Assembly (NCBI GenBank): GCA_963710135.1
Contig: CAVPYY010000003.1
Coordinates: 124,001 to 188,000 of the forward strand
DNA from: SG8-30 sp963710135
Lineage (GTDB): Bacteria > Pseudomonadota > Gammaproteobacteria > Steroidobacterales > Steroidobacteraceae
Length of the DNA stretch: 64,000 nucleotides
Direction: 5' to 3'
Shown here piece after piece: positions 1-8,484 of the stretch; position 1 is the stretch's first letter, and every line of letters starts with the position of its first letter. The notes beneath the pieces were generated by a model, which saw only the letters and a list, made by a program, of their open reading frames with translations, had not been told where the DNA came from and searched no databases. A program made the translations under genes and the position numbers.

Positions 1-1
1 C

Positions 2-1051
2 GGGCTGCCCACGCGCCTCGACCTCACGCTGAGCGACGTCGTCCTCGACAGCACCACCGGCTCGCTCGCCGTAGAGGGCCTGGCGGGGCGCGTTACCTGG
101 CACGACGAGGCGCTGCGCAATGCGCTCGCCCCGAATGTCGACAGCGAGATCTTCAAGTCACGCCTCGACTGGCGCTCCGCGCGGCTGTGGGGCATCGAGT
201 TCGGCCAGGCCGGCATCCCGTTCACCACCACCGGACGCGGTTTCCGTCTGCTGGATCCGGTGCTGTTGCCGGTGTTCGACGGCGGACTGTCGATCGCTAC
301 GCTGCGCATCCGCAATGCGGGCACGCCCCGCATGTACCTGCGCTTCGATGCCGAGGTGAAGCCGATCAGCGTGGCGCCCATCAGTCGCGCGCTCGGCCTG
401 CCGCAGTTCTCGGGCACGATCTCCGGCAGTATCCCGCGCCTGGAGCTGAGCGACGGACTCGTCACCCTCGGCGGCAACCTCGAGGCGCGGGTGTTTGACG
501 GCCAGATCGTCGTGCGCAACCTGCGCATGCGCGATCCGCTCGGCGAGTTCCCGCAACTGTTCGCGGACATCGACATCGACGCCCTGGACCTGCAGCAACT
601 GACCGACACCTTCGAGTTCGGGATGATCACGGGGCGGCTGTCCGGCCGCGTTGCGGGCCTCGAGCTGTTCAACTGGATGCCGGTCGCGTTCGACGCGCGC
701 CTGTACAGCACGCCCGGCGACAAGACCAAGCGGCGCATCAGCCAGCGCGCGGTGCAGAATCTGTCGAGTATCGGCGGCGGCAGCGGCGGCGGCGTGGCGG
801 CCGCGCTGCAGGGCGGATTCCTGCGGTTCTTCGACAGCTTCCGCTACAAGCGACTGGGCCTGTCATGCCAGCTGGTCAATGACGTCTGCCGGATGGACGG
901 GGTCGCGCCGGCGCCGGGCGGCTACTACATCGTGCAGGGCAGCGGCCTGCCGCGCATCAGCGTGATCGGCAACCAGAGCCGGGTCGCCTGGAGCCGGCTG
1001 GTGAGCCAGCTCGCGGCGATGGCCGAGACTTCCGGACCGGTCGTCGAATAG
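2..1051 (+). CDS. YdbH-like AsmA-superfamily protein, C-terminal part (5' truncated by window edge)
   Basis: The frame is open from base 2, so the N-terminus lies outside the window; about 349 residues are visible. Beta-rich segments (DLTLSDVVLDSTTGSLAVEG, then GRLSGRVAGLELFNWMPVAF) lead to a C-terminal region with a Gly-rich stretch (LSSIGGGSGGG), FLRFFDSFRYKRLGLSC and GGYYIVQGSGLPRISVIG. This pattern is typical of YdbH/dicarboxylate-transport-domain proteins, which in E. coli are bridge-like inner-membrane-anchored proteins implicated in phospholipid transport to the outer membrane. The next gene is a YdbL/DUF1318 lipoprotein, matching the ydbH-ynbE-ydbL operon. The family call rests on motif recall plus this neighbour; other AsmA-like families are possible. 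Confidence 0.7.
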   Translation, partial: GLPTRLDLTLSDVVLDSTTGSLAVEGLAGRVTWHDEALRNALAPNVDSEIFKSRLDWRSARLWGIEFGQAGIPFTTTGRGFRLLDPVLLPVFDGGLSIATLRIRNAGTPRMYLRFDAEVKPISVAPISRALGLPQFSGTISGSIPRLELSDGLVTLGGNLEARVFDGQIVVRNLRMRDPLGEFPQLFADIDIDALDLQQLTDTFEFGMITGRLSGRVAGLELFNWMPVAFDARLYSTPGDKTKRRISQRAVQNLSSIGGGSGGGVAAALQGGFLRFFDSFRYKRLGLSCQLVNDVCRMDGVAPAPGGYYIVQGSGLPRISVIGNQSRVAWSRLVSQLAAMAETSGPVVE

Positions 1052-1172
1052 TCCGGCCCGGGCGCGCGGCGCGCGGCAGGCCGGGATCGGGTAAAGTGGA
1101 GCAGCGTTCAGACGGCGTTCAGCCGCGACGCCCCAGCATCGGGTTCAGGGTACACCCAAGGAGATCCGGACG

Positions 1173-1781
1173 ATGTCACGCCTGCTTGTATCGGTTCTCG
1201 GCGCCGCCAGCCTGGCGCTCGCCGCCTGCGTCACCATCAATGTCTATTTCCCTGCCGCCGCGGCTGAAAAGGCGGCCGACCGGATCATCGAGGACGTCTG
1301 GGGCAAGGACGTCGCGAGCCAGCCGCCGGCCGGCAACGAGCAGTCTGCTATCGGGCGTTCGGCCGCCGACGTACTCGTCGCCGCGGCCCGTGGCGCGCTT
1401 GAGTTCGTGGTGCCCGCCGCTCACGCGCAGGCCGACCTGAACGTGTCGACCCCGGCCGTGCGCACGCTTACGGGCCGGATGGAGAGCCGCCACGCGCAGT
1501 TGTCCAAGTACTACGACAGCGGCGCGGTCGGTTTGACGTCGGAGGGCCTGGTCGAGCTGCGCGATGCGAACGCCGTGGCGCTCGCCGAGCGCAACCAGGT
1601 CAAGAAGCTGGTCGCCGACGAGAACAGCGACCGCAACGCGCTGTATCGCGAGATTGCGAGTGCGAACGGTCACCCCGAATGGGAAGCGGATATCCGCTCG
1701 ACCTTCGCGGCGCGCTGGGTCGCCAATGCGCGCAGCGGCTGGTGGTATCGCTCTGCCGCGGGGCAGTGGTCACAGAAGTAG
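1173..1781 (+). CDS. YdbL/DUF1318 family lipoprotein, possibly combining YnbE- and YdbL-like parts
   Basis: This 202-residue protein starts at an ATG behind a good AAGGAG site. It has a lipoprotein signal with lipobox near LALAAC and the acylated Cys at about residue 19. Immediately after the Cys comes VTINVYFPAAAAEKAADRII, which resembles the short beta-strand segment of YnbE. The C-terminal 110 residues (STPAVRTLTGRMESRHAQL, then RDRNALYREIA-type and GHPEWEADIR segments) are the DUF1318/YdbL region. In E. coli YnbE is an outer-membrane lipoprotein partner of YdbH and YdbL is a periplasmic chaperone for it. Here both signatures are in one polypeptide directly downstream of the YdbH-like gene, which suggests one polypeptide may do both jobs. 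Confidence 0.75.
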   Translation: MSRLLVSVLGAASLALAACVTINVYFPAAAAEKAADRIIEDVWGKDVASQPPAGNEQSAIGRSAADVLVAAARGALEFVVPAAHAQADLNVSTPAVRTLTGRMESRHAQLSKYYDSGAVGLTSEGLVELRDANAVALAERNQVKKLVADENSDRNALYREIASANGHPEWEADIRSTFAARWVANARSGWWYRSAAGQWSQK

Positions 1782-1802
1782 GCGAATCGCCCGCCGCCGC
1801 AC

Positions 1803-2483
1803 TCAGCCCTCGTCCGGCAGGCGCTCGACCAGATCCGCGCCCTCGTGGCGCGGATTGTTGACCCTGCGACTCACCTTGTAGGCCTCCAGCCCGACGCCGG
1901 AAGCAGCTGCGAGCAAAGACGCAAGCGCGACGGAGTCCGCCTTATCCGTCTGCAGCCAGGCGTCATGGTGCGCAGGCGCCAGCACGGCCGGCATGCGGTT
2001 GTGGATCCCCGCCAGCTGCGGCGCGGCCTCGGTGGTGATGATCGTGCAGGAATCGATGTCCCGGCCGCTGGCCGCGTCACGCCAGCGCTCCCACAGGCCG
2101 GCGAATCCGAGCACCTCCTGCTGCCGCGCGCGGATGAACCAGGGCTGCTTGCCTTCCGCGCCGGACTGCCACTCGTACCAGCCGTCCGCCAGCACGATGC
2201 AGCGCCGCCGCTGGTAGGCGCTGCGGTACGCCGGGCGCTCGGCCAGCGTCTCCGCCCGCGCGTTGATCATCCTGTTGCCGATCGACTTGTCCTTCGCCCA
2301 GCCCGGGATCAGCCCCCAGTGGACCAGCACGCACTCGCGCTGGCCCCGCTCCGGCTCGCGCACGATCGGTACGTCCTGGGTCGGAGCGATGTTGTAGCGC
2401 GCCGTCAGTTCGGGCACCCCGACCACGGCGAAGGTGCGCCTGACGGCTTCCGCCGGTGAGAAGAATGCATAGCGCCCGCACAT
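1803..2483 (-). CDS. yedK: SRAP/HMCES-type abasic-site DNA-protein crosslink protein (YedK family)
   Basis: The 226-residue protein begins MCGRYAFFS; in this family the Met is removed and Cys2 forms a thiazolidine crosslink with abasic sites in single-stranded DNA. The other active-site residues known from YedK are in place: Asn74 in RMINARAE, Glu104 in GWYEW and His161 in GIHNRMP. The length matches the family. It is convergent with the upstream lipoprotein gene, leaving about 20 bp between stops, and a few bases from the ABC permease gene on the same strand. It is a housekeeping DNA-repair function; no LexA-type operator was evident at its start. Confidence 0.93.
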   Translation of the reverse strand: MCGRYAFFSPAEAVRRTFAVVGVPELTARYNIAPTQDVPIVREPERGQRECVLVHWGLIPGWAKDKSIGNRMINARAETLAERPAYRSAYQRRRCIVLADGWYEWQSGAEGKQPWFIRARQQEVLGFAGLWERWRDAASGRDIDSCTIITTEAAPQLAGIHNRMPAVLAPAHHDAWLQTDKADSVALASLLAAASGVGLEAYKVSRRVNNPRHEGADLVERLPDEG

Positions 2484-2492
2484 GACCGGTGA

Positions 2493-3304
2493 CTACTCCC
2501 GGATGCCGGTACCCCGGTTCATCAGACCCACGACGATCGCGAACATGAGTATGGCCGCCCCGACCGTCACCAGCATCGCCTTGACGATGTCCACGTCGCT
2601 GCTGCCGAGGAACCCGTAGCGGAACGCGTTCACCATGTAGAGGATGGGGTTGACGTACGAGAGTTTCTCCGCCCAGGACGGCAGCAGGGACACGGAGTAG
2701 AACACCCCGCCCAGATAGGTCAGCGGCGTCAGCACGAAGGTCGGGAACCAGGAGATCTGCTCGAAATTCTTGGCGAAGATCGCGTTGAAGAACCCGCCCA
2801 GCGAGAACACCACGGAGGTCACGATCACCGAGCCGATGATCAGCAGCGGGTGCGCAACGGGCAGGTGCGTGAAGAACAGCGCCACGCCAGTGACCAGCGC
2901 GCCGACCAGCAGCCCACGCAGCACCCCGCCGCAGACGTAACCGAGCACGATCAACCAGTTCGGCAGCGGCGAGACCAGCAGCTCCTCGACGTGCTTGCCG
3001 AACTTGGCGCCGAAGAAGGTCGACACGACGTTGCCGTAGGAGTTGGTGATGACCGACATCATGATCAGCCCCGGCGCGATGAACTGCATGTAGTCGAAGC
3101 CGTCCATCTGGCCGATGCGCCGGCCGATGAGGCTGCCGAAGATGATGAAGTACAGCGTCGCGGTGATCGCCGGCGGCACGATCGTCTGCCCCCAGATGCG
3201 CACGATGCGCCCGAACTCGCGCCGCACGATCGTCTGGAAGCCGACCCAGCGGACCGAGGATCGCAGTACTGCGCTCGCGCGGTCCTGCCCGGCGACCTCC
3301 TCGC

Positions 3305-3308
<4 letters not shown>
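2493..3308 (-). CDS. yadH: ABC-2 type exporter permease (YadH family)
   Basis: This 271-residue integral membrane protein has about six hydrophobic segments and the ABC-2 signature around residues 140-215 (YVCGGVLRGLLVGALVTG, then SLGGFFNAIFAKNFEQISWF and LTPLTYLGGVFYS). The start is GTG at 3308, overlapping the stop of the upstream ATPase gene by four bases (GTGA), so the two are translationally coupled. It matches the YadG-YadH pair found in many proteobacteria, a putative exporter whose substrate is not established. Confidence 0.88.
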
Positions 3309-4240
<932 letters not shown>

Positions 4241-4342
4241 GGAGAACTCGGGAGCGCCGCGATCGCGACGCAGAGCCGAGAGAGTAAACTCCGCGAGCCG
4301 ATCCGGGCAACTCCGCCTGCCTCTGGGCGGGAGGATGATCGA

Positions 4343-4705
4343 ATGCTCTACGCGCTTGCGGCCGATGCGGTGCTGCTGCTGCACGGTGCTTTCATCGTCT
4401 TTGCCGTGCTCGGCGGCCTGCTGGTGCGCTGGCGGCGGCTCATGGCTGCCGTCCACCTGCCCGCCGCGGGCTGGGCGGCTGCGATCAGCTTCACTGGCGG
4501 CGTCTGTCCGCTGACTCCGCTCGAGAACGCACTGCGGTTGCGGGCCGGTGAGGCGACCTACCCGGGCGCGTTCATCGAGGAGTACCTGCTGCGACTCATC
4601 TATCCACCGGGTCTGACGGCCGCCGTCCAGCTCGCCCTCGGCATACTGGTAATCGCCGTCAATGTCGCGATCTATGGCTGGGCGCTGCGCGCCTGGCGGC
4701 GATGA
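4343..4705 (+). CDS. DUF2784 small membrane protein
   Basis: This 120-residue protein has three or four predicted membrane segments (ADAVLLLHGAFIVFAVLGG, AAGWAAAISFTGGVCPLTPL, the C-terminal AVQLALGILVIAVNVAIYG). The conserved family features are an N-terminal His in a membrane helix, the CPLTPLEN motif and IYPPG. The function of DUF2784 proteins is not known. It is divergent from the ABC operon; its 3' end overlaps the convergent FlhD-like gene by about 34 bp. Confidence 0.85.
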   Translation: MLYALAADAVLLLHGAFIVFAVLGGLLVRWRRLMAAVHLPAAGWAAAISFTGGVCPLTPLENALRLRAGEATYPGAFIEEYLLRLIYPPGLTAAVQLALGILVIAVNVAIYGWALRAWRR

Positions 4706-5370
4706 AGGCGTCGCACGCGGGCAGCGTCGCTACCGTGCAGCTGCAGGCCGAGCAGGCGCACCCGCCCGGCCAGGGCCTCGTCCGAAGGGCTTCTGCCGGC
4801 AGCCGCCAGCAGATTCCAGAAGCGTTCGCGGACGCAGAACCGGGCGGTCAGGACGGGCGCGACGCGGCGCGCCAGGCCTTCGAGCCGGCCCACCGGCAGG
4901 TCGGCGAGCGCGGCAACGGCCGCCGGTTCGAGACCAAACGCCATGCGTGCCAGCCGGCTGTCGAGTTGGGCACAGTGCCACGCCAGGGTCACCGCCGATC
5001 GCGCGAACGACACTACCCGCGGCTCGGCCGCGCCGGACGGTCCCCCATCGCGCACGGCGGACGTTGCCGCACAGCTCGCCTGCCAGAAGGCCTCGTCCCG
5101 GAACGAGGCGTCGAACAGGACGAACGGCAGCCAGAGCGGACCCTTGAGCGCCTCGGCGGCGGCCGTGAGATGAATCACCAGGTGGGCCGGCAAGCCGAGC
5201 GCCGGCATGCCGGGACGGGAGCCGTGCAGGTCGCGCAGCAGGCGCAGGAACGCCGCGTTGACGCCCGCCAGGGCGGCCAGCCGGCGCTCATCGAACAGCA
5301 CAGGCCGATTCCAGTAGGCGGTCCCGGCGGGAGGTGGCAGCGCCAGGGGTGTTTGGGTGTTCATGGGCAT
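4672..5370 (-). CDS. Uncharacterised protein with an FlhD-like C-terminal region
   Basis: The protein is 232 residues from the ATG preceded by GGAG; a second ATG lies six bases on. It has no signal peptide or membrane segment. I do not recognise the N-terminal 120 residues. The segment from about residue 135 to 200 (CAQLDSRLARMAFGLEPAAV, then AALADLPVGRLEGLARRVAP and a following ARF) follows the hydrophobic and charge pattern of the E. coli FlhD helices (AMFRLGINEEMATTLAALTL, then VKLAE and HFRF). The divergent neighbour is FlhC-like, so this could be its partner in an FlhD-FlhC-type regulator. The similarity is judged by eye and is modest. Confidence 0.5.
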   Translation of the reverse strand: MPMNTQTPLALPPPAGTAYWNRPVLFDERRLAALAGVNAAFLRLLRDLHGSRPGMPALGLPAHLVIHLTAAAEALKGPLWLPFVLFDASFRDEAFWQASCAATSAVRDGGPSGAAEPRVVSFARSAVTLAWHCAQLDSRLARMAFGLEPAAVAALADLPVGRLEGLARRVAPVLTARFCVRERFWNLLAAAGRSPSDEALAGRVRLLGLQLHGSDAARVRRLHRRQARSAQP

Positions 5371-5428
5371 TTTTCTCCGTAACCGTTCTATTTGACGGCT
5401 TCCCGGGTCTTGGCCCGGTTCCGATTTG

Positions 5429-5446
5429 CTGGTAAAAAAATACCAG
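5429..5446. promoter_or_regulatory. Perfect inverted repeat CTGGTA-A6-TACCAG between divergent FlhD/FlhC-like genes
   Basis: The 6-bp arms are perfect and separated by six A residues, in the 108-bp gap between two divergent genes and about 33 bp before the FlhC-like start codon. The A-rich centre in otherwise GC-rich DNA makes it a plausible operator or bent-DNA site for a dimeric regulator. FlhDC sites in E. coli are longer bipartite repeats, so this is not a classical FlhDC box. Confidence 0.45.
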
Positions 5447-5478
5447 TGCCCTCTTGGCCTGTCAACGGAAGCCAGCTC

Positions 5479-6039
5479 ATGCGAATCACCGACGACCGCT
5501 ACACCCGCGACAGGCTGCGTCTCGACCTGGCCCTGCGCCTGATCGGCCACGAGGCGCGCACCCGCACCATCCGCAGCTGGACCGGACTGACCGAGGACCG
5601 CATACGCAAGCTGTTCAAGAGCTACGTTGAGCACGCCGGCCTGGGCAGCGTGCGGCGCCATCGCGGCAAGTCGCCCCGCCAGCCGGCCTTCTTCCTGAAG
5701 AACGGCACGGTCCGCCTGGAAGCCTCGAGCCTCGCCTCCTGTTTCTGTCAGCTCGGCCTGCTCGACGCCGCGCCCCAGCCGCCGCTCGGTGCGGTCGGCC
5801 TGCTGCGCTGGGGCGAGTCGTTCTGCGAGGCCTACGAGGCGTTTCTCTATCACCACCCTGCGCCGCAGATCGGCTTCGAGCACGCCTGCTTCCTGCGCCA
5901 TGCCCTGGAGCGGCGGCGCGAGCTGTGCATCGACGACTGCCGCACCTGCGGATCGCTGCTGGTCGTCTCGGCCTATGCCGGACGCCCCGAGGAATGCGTC
6001 CTGTGTGCGGGACCAGGGCGGCGCGCGCCCCACAACTGA
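5479..6039 (+). CDS. FlhC-family transcriptional regulator (orphan, no flagellar genes nearby)
   Basis: The protein is 186 residues from the ATG with GGAAG seven bases upstream. The N-terminal helices (RLDLALRLIGHEARTRTI, then WTGLTEDRIRKLFKSY) match FlhC, where the segment binds DNA. The C-terminal Cys set (CRTCG about 155-159, then CVLC about 173-176) corresponds to the FlhC zinc site. The length is close to FlhC (about 190). No flagellar, chemotaxis or pilus genes are in the window. The neighbouring divergent gene has an FlhD-like C-terminus, so this is probably a non-flagellar FlhDC-type pair. Its target genes are unknown. Confidence 0.7.
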   Translation: MRITDDRYTRDRLRLDLALRLIGHEARTRTIRSWTGLTEDRIRKLFKSYVEHAGLGSVRRHRGKSPRQPAFFLKNGTVRLEASSLASCFCQLGLLDAAPQPPLGAVGLLRWGESFCEAYEAFLYHHPAPQIGFEHACFLRHALERRRELCIDDCRTCGSLLVVSAYAGRPEECVLCAGPGRRAPHN

Positions 6040-6093
6040 GCGAAGCGCCGCCCGTTACAATGCGGGTCTGGCTTCTGACCGAAGGACGCGCGC

Positions 6094-7047
6094 ATGCCGC
6101 CCACCGAGCGGCCCAACACTTTTGCCGGCCCGTACGTCGACCGGCTGCGTCCGCCGCGGCTCGACGCCAGCGCGTATGCCGAGGCCGTGGCGGGCGGCAA
6201 GGCGCGGATCGTGCCCATCTGGCGCTCGCGCAATCTGCTGTTGCGCGCGCCCGGGGCCGGCGCCTGCCTGCTGGAGGTGAGTTCGGCGCTGGCGGCCCGG
6301 CTCGACCCGGCTGACTTGATCCTGCTCGGTGAGTTCCAGGGACATGTTGCCTTCGCAGCCGAACTGGCGGACGAGCAGCCCCCAGCGCTGCATGACGCGG
6401 CGGAGTTCGCCGATCTGCGCCTCGCGGGCGGCCAGCTGGACTGGCGCGAAGCGGGGCTACTGGCCTATGCGCGCGCCATGGTCAGCTGGCGCCGCCGGCA
6501 TCGCTACTGCGGCAGCTGCGGCGCACCGATGCTGCCGGCGCAGTCCGGCCACGTCATGCGCTGCGCTGCGCCGGGCTGCGACAACCAGTCGTTCCCGCGC
6601 CTCGACCCGGCGGTCATCGTGCTGGTCACGGACGGCGAGCGCGCGCTCCTTGGACGCCAGGCAAGCTGGCCGGCCGGCCGCTACTCGACCCTGGCGGGAT
6701 TCGTAGAGCCGGGCGAGAGTCTCGAGGACGCCGTGCGTCGCGAGGTCATGGAGGAGACCGGCGTGCGGGTCGGCGAGACGAGCTACCACAGCTCCCAGCC
6801 CTGGCCATTCCCGTCCTCGCTGATGCTCGGCTTCATCGCGCGCGCGGAGACGACGGCGATCTGCCGCGGCGATGAGGAGCTGGAGGACGCGCGGTGGTTC
6901 ACCCGCGCGGAGATCGCCGCCGGTTCGCCCTCATTGCCGACCCGTCACTCGGTTTCCTACCGGCTGATCGAGGACTGGTACGACGCCGCGGCGCCCCGAC
7001 CCCTCGCCGAAGAGCCGGGAGTGCAGTTGTGGCAATTGCGCCGCTGA
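6094..7047 (+). CDS. nudC: NAD(H) pyrophosphatase / RNA deNADding enzyme NudC
   Basis: The protein has 317 residues. It contains the zinc-ribbon CGSCG...CAAPGC (about 139-159), the Nudix box from GFVEPGESLEDAVRREVMEE (about 207-229), and the NADH-family SQPWPFPSSLMLGF motif directly after it. Together these identify NudC rather than another Nudix hydrolase. The enzyme hydrolyses NAD(H) to NMN(H) and AMP, and removes NAD caps from RNA 5' ends. It is 54 bp downstream of the FlhC-like gene on the same strand and is followed by DUF4126. Confidence 0.95.
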   Translation: MPPTERPNTFAGPYVDRLRPPRLDASAYAEAVAGGKARIVPIWRSRNLLLRAPGAGACLLEVSSALAARLDPADLILLGEFQGHVAFAAELADEQPPALHDAAEFADLRLAGGQLDWREAGLLAYARAMVSWRRRHRYCGSCGAPMLPAQSGHVMRCAAPGCDNQSFPRLDPAVIVLVTDGERALLGRQASWPAGRYSTLAGFVEPGESLEDAVRREVMEETGVRVGETSYHSSQPWPFPSSLMLGFIARAETTAICRGDEELEDARWFTRAEIAAGSPSLPTRHSVSYRLIEDWYDAAAPRPLAEEPGVQLWQLRR

Positions 7048-7105
7048 ATCGCGCCGGCCGTCGCCGCGCCCCGCCAGCCGCCTCGCGCGCCGCCGGGCTC
7101 TAGCC

Positions 7106-7666
7106 ATGGACGCCGTCAGCGCGACGCTGTCGATCATCACCGGTGTTGCGCTCGCGGCGGCAGCCGGCTTTCGGGTTTTCGTGCCATTGTTGGCGACAGG
7201 GGTTGCGATCCACTTCGGGGTGATCGAGCCCGCCGACGGGTTCGCGTGGCTGGGCGAACCGGTCGCGCTGGCCGCACTGGGCGCGGCAACGCTGCTCGAG
7301 ATTGCAGGCTACTACCTGCCCGGTGTCGACCACCTGCTCGACGTCGTGGCGGCGCCGCTGGCGTTTGCCGCCGGCGTCGTGGTGGCGGCCAGCGTCATGG
7401 CGGACATTCCCGCGTGGCTGCGCTGGCTGGCCGCCGTGATCGCGGGTGGCGGCGCGACCGCCGCGGTGTACTCCGTGTCATCGCTGACTCGCGCCACCTC
7501 GGCCACCACGACCGGCGGTCTCGGCAATCCGGTGGTCTCGACCGGCGAGCTGGCGGGTTCGATCCTGCTGGCGTCACTGGCGATCCTCGCGCCGCTGCTG
7601 GCCGCCGCGGCGCTGCTCGCCCTGGGGATCGTGCTGCTCAAGCGACGGCGCACGCGTGCGCACTGA
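7106..7666 (+). CDS. DUF4126 family membrane protein
   Basis: This 186-residue protein has five or six hydrophobic segments, starting ATLSIITGVALAAAAGFRVF. The family features GFRVF(V)PLL near the start and a Gly/Thr-rich cytoplasmic loop (TSATTTGGLGNPVVSTGE) are visible. The C-terminus is basic (KRRRTRAH), consistent with a cytoplasmic tail. The function is unknown. The stop overlaps the ATG of the next gene (ATGA), so the two are probably cotranslated. Confidence 0.85.
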   Translation: MDAVSATLSIITGVALAAAAGFRVFVPLLATGVAIHFGVIEPADGFAWLGEPVALAALGAATLLEIAGYYLPGVDHLLDVVAAPLAFAAGVVVAASVMADIPAWLRWLAAVIAGGGATAAVYSVSSLTRATSATTTGGLGNPVVSTGELAGSILLASLAILAPLLAAAALLALGIVLLKRRRTRAH

Positions 7667-8454
7667 TGTGCCTGCTGATCGCCGCCGTCGACGCGCATCC
7701 GCGCTACTCGCTGGTCCTGGTCGGGCACCGCGACGAATTTCACGCGCGGCCGACGGCGCCGCTCGCGTGGTGGCCCGACCATGACGGCGTGCTGGCCGGC
7801 CGCGATCTCGAGGCCGGCGGCACCTGGCTGGGGGTGGGCCGCGACGGCCGCGCCGCGGTGATCACGAACTTCCGCGATCCGGCCAGGCCGGTTGCCGGCG
7901 CGCCGTCCCGTGGCCGCCTGATTCCCGACTTCCTCGCAGGACACGGCACCGCGCACGAGTACGCTGAGCGCGCCACCCGCGAGGCCGCGCGCTACGCCGG
8001 CTTCAACCTGTTGCTGATAGACGGAACGGCCGCGGTGTACGTCTCGAATCGCCCCGGCGTCAACGTCAGCAGCCTGGCCGCAGGCATCTACGGACTGAGC
8101 AATCACCGGCTGGACACGCCCTGGCCCAAGGTGCTGCGAACCAGGGCGCGGGTCACCCAACTGCTGAGCAGCCCTGCGCTGACGGTCGACAGCCTGCTTG
8201 CGGCGCTGCGCGACCGCCTGCCGGCCGGCGACGACGAACTGCCCGAGACCGGCGTCGGCAAGGAACTCGAAAGGCTGCTGTCCGCTCCTTTCATCGTGAG
8301 CCCCGGCTACGGCACGCGCTCGGCTTCCGCCGTACTGGTCGGGCGCGATGGATCGGTGGTGGTGCACGAGCGCCGTTATGACCCGCATGGTTCGGCCAGC
8401 GGGCACACGACATTCGCCTTCCAGTCCGTGCCGCCGCGGGAACGGCACGGCTAG
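7666..8454 (+). CDS. NRDE family protein (TANGO2/DUF833-like)
   Basis: This 262-residue protein begins MCLLIAAVDAHPRY with the conserved Cys2 expected of an Ntn-hydrolase-like fold. The family signature NRDE appears here as HRDEF, followed by GRDLEAGGTWLGVGRDG and ITNFRDP. The human homologue TANGO2 has been linked to lipid/heme handling, but bacterial function is unsettled. It overlaps the DUF4126 stop by four bases. The intact Cys2 and full length suggest an active protein. Confidence 0.88.
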   Translation: MCLLIAAVDAHPRYSLVLVGHRDEFHARPTAPLAWWPDHDGVLAGRDLEAGGTWLGVGRDGRAAVITNFRDPARPVAGAPSRGRLIPDFLAGHGTAHEYAERATREAARYAGFNLLLIDGTAAVYVSNRPGVNVSSLAAGIYGLSNHRLDTPWPKVLRTRARVTQLLSSPALTVDSLLAALRDRLPAGDDELPETGVGKELERLLSAPFIVSPGYGTRSASAVLVGRDGSVVVHERRYDPHGSASGHTTFAFQSVPPRERHG

Positions 8455-8484
8455 AATCGAGTCGAATCCTGGTATTCCCGACTC

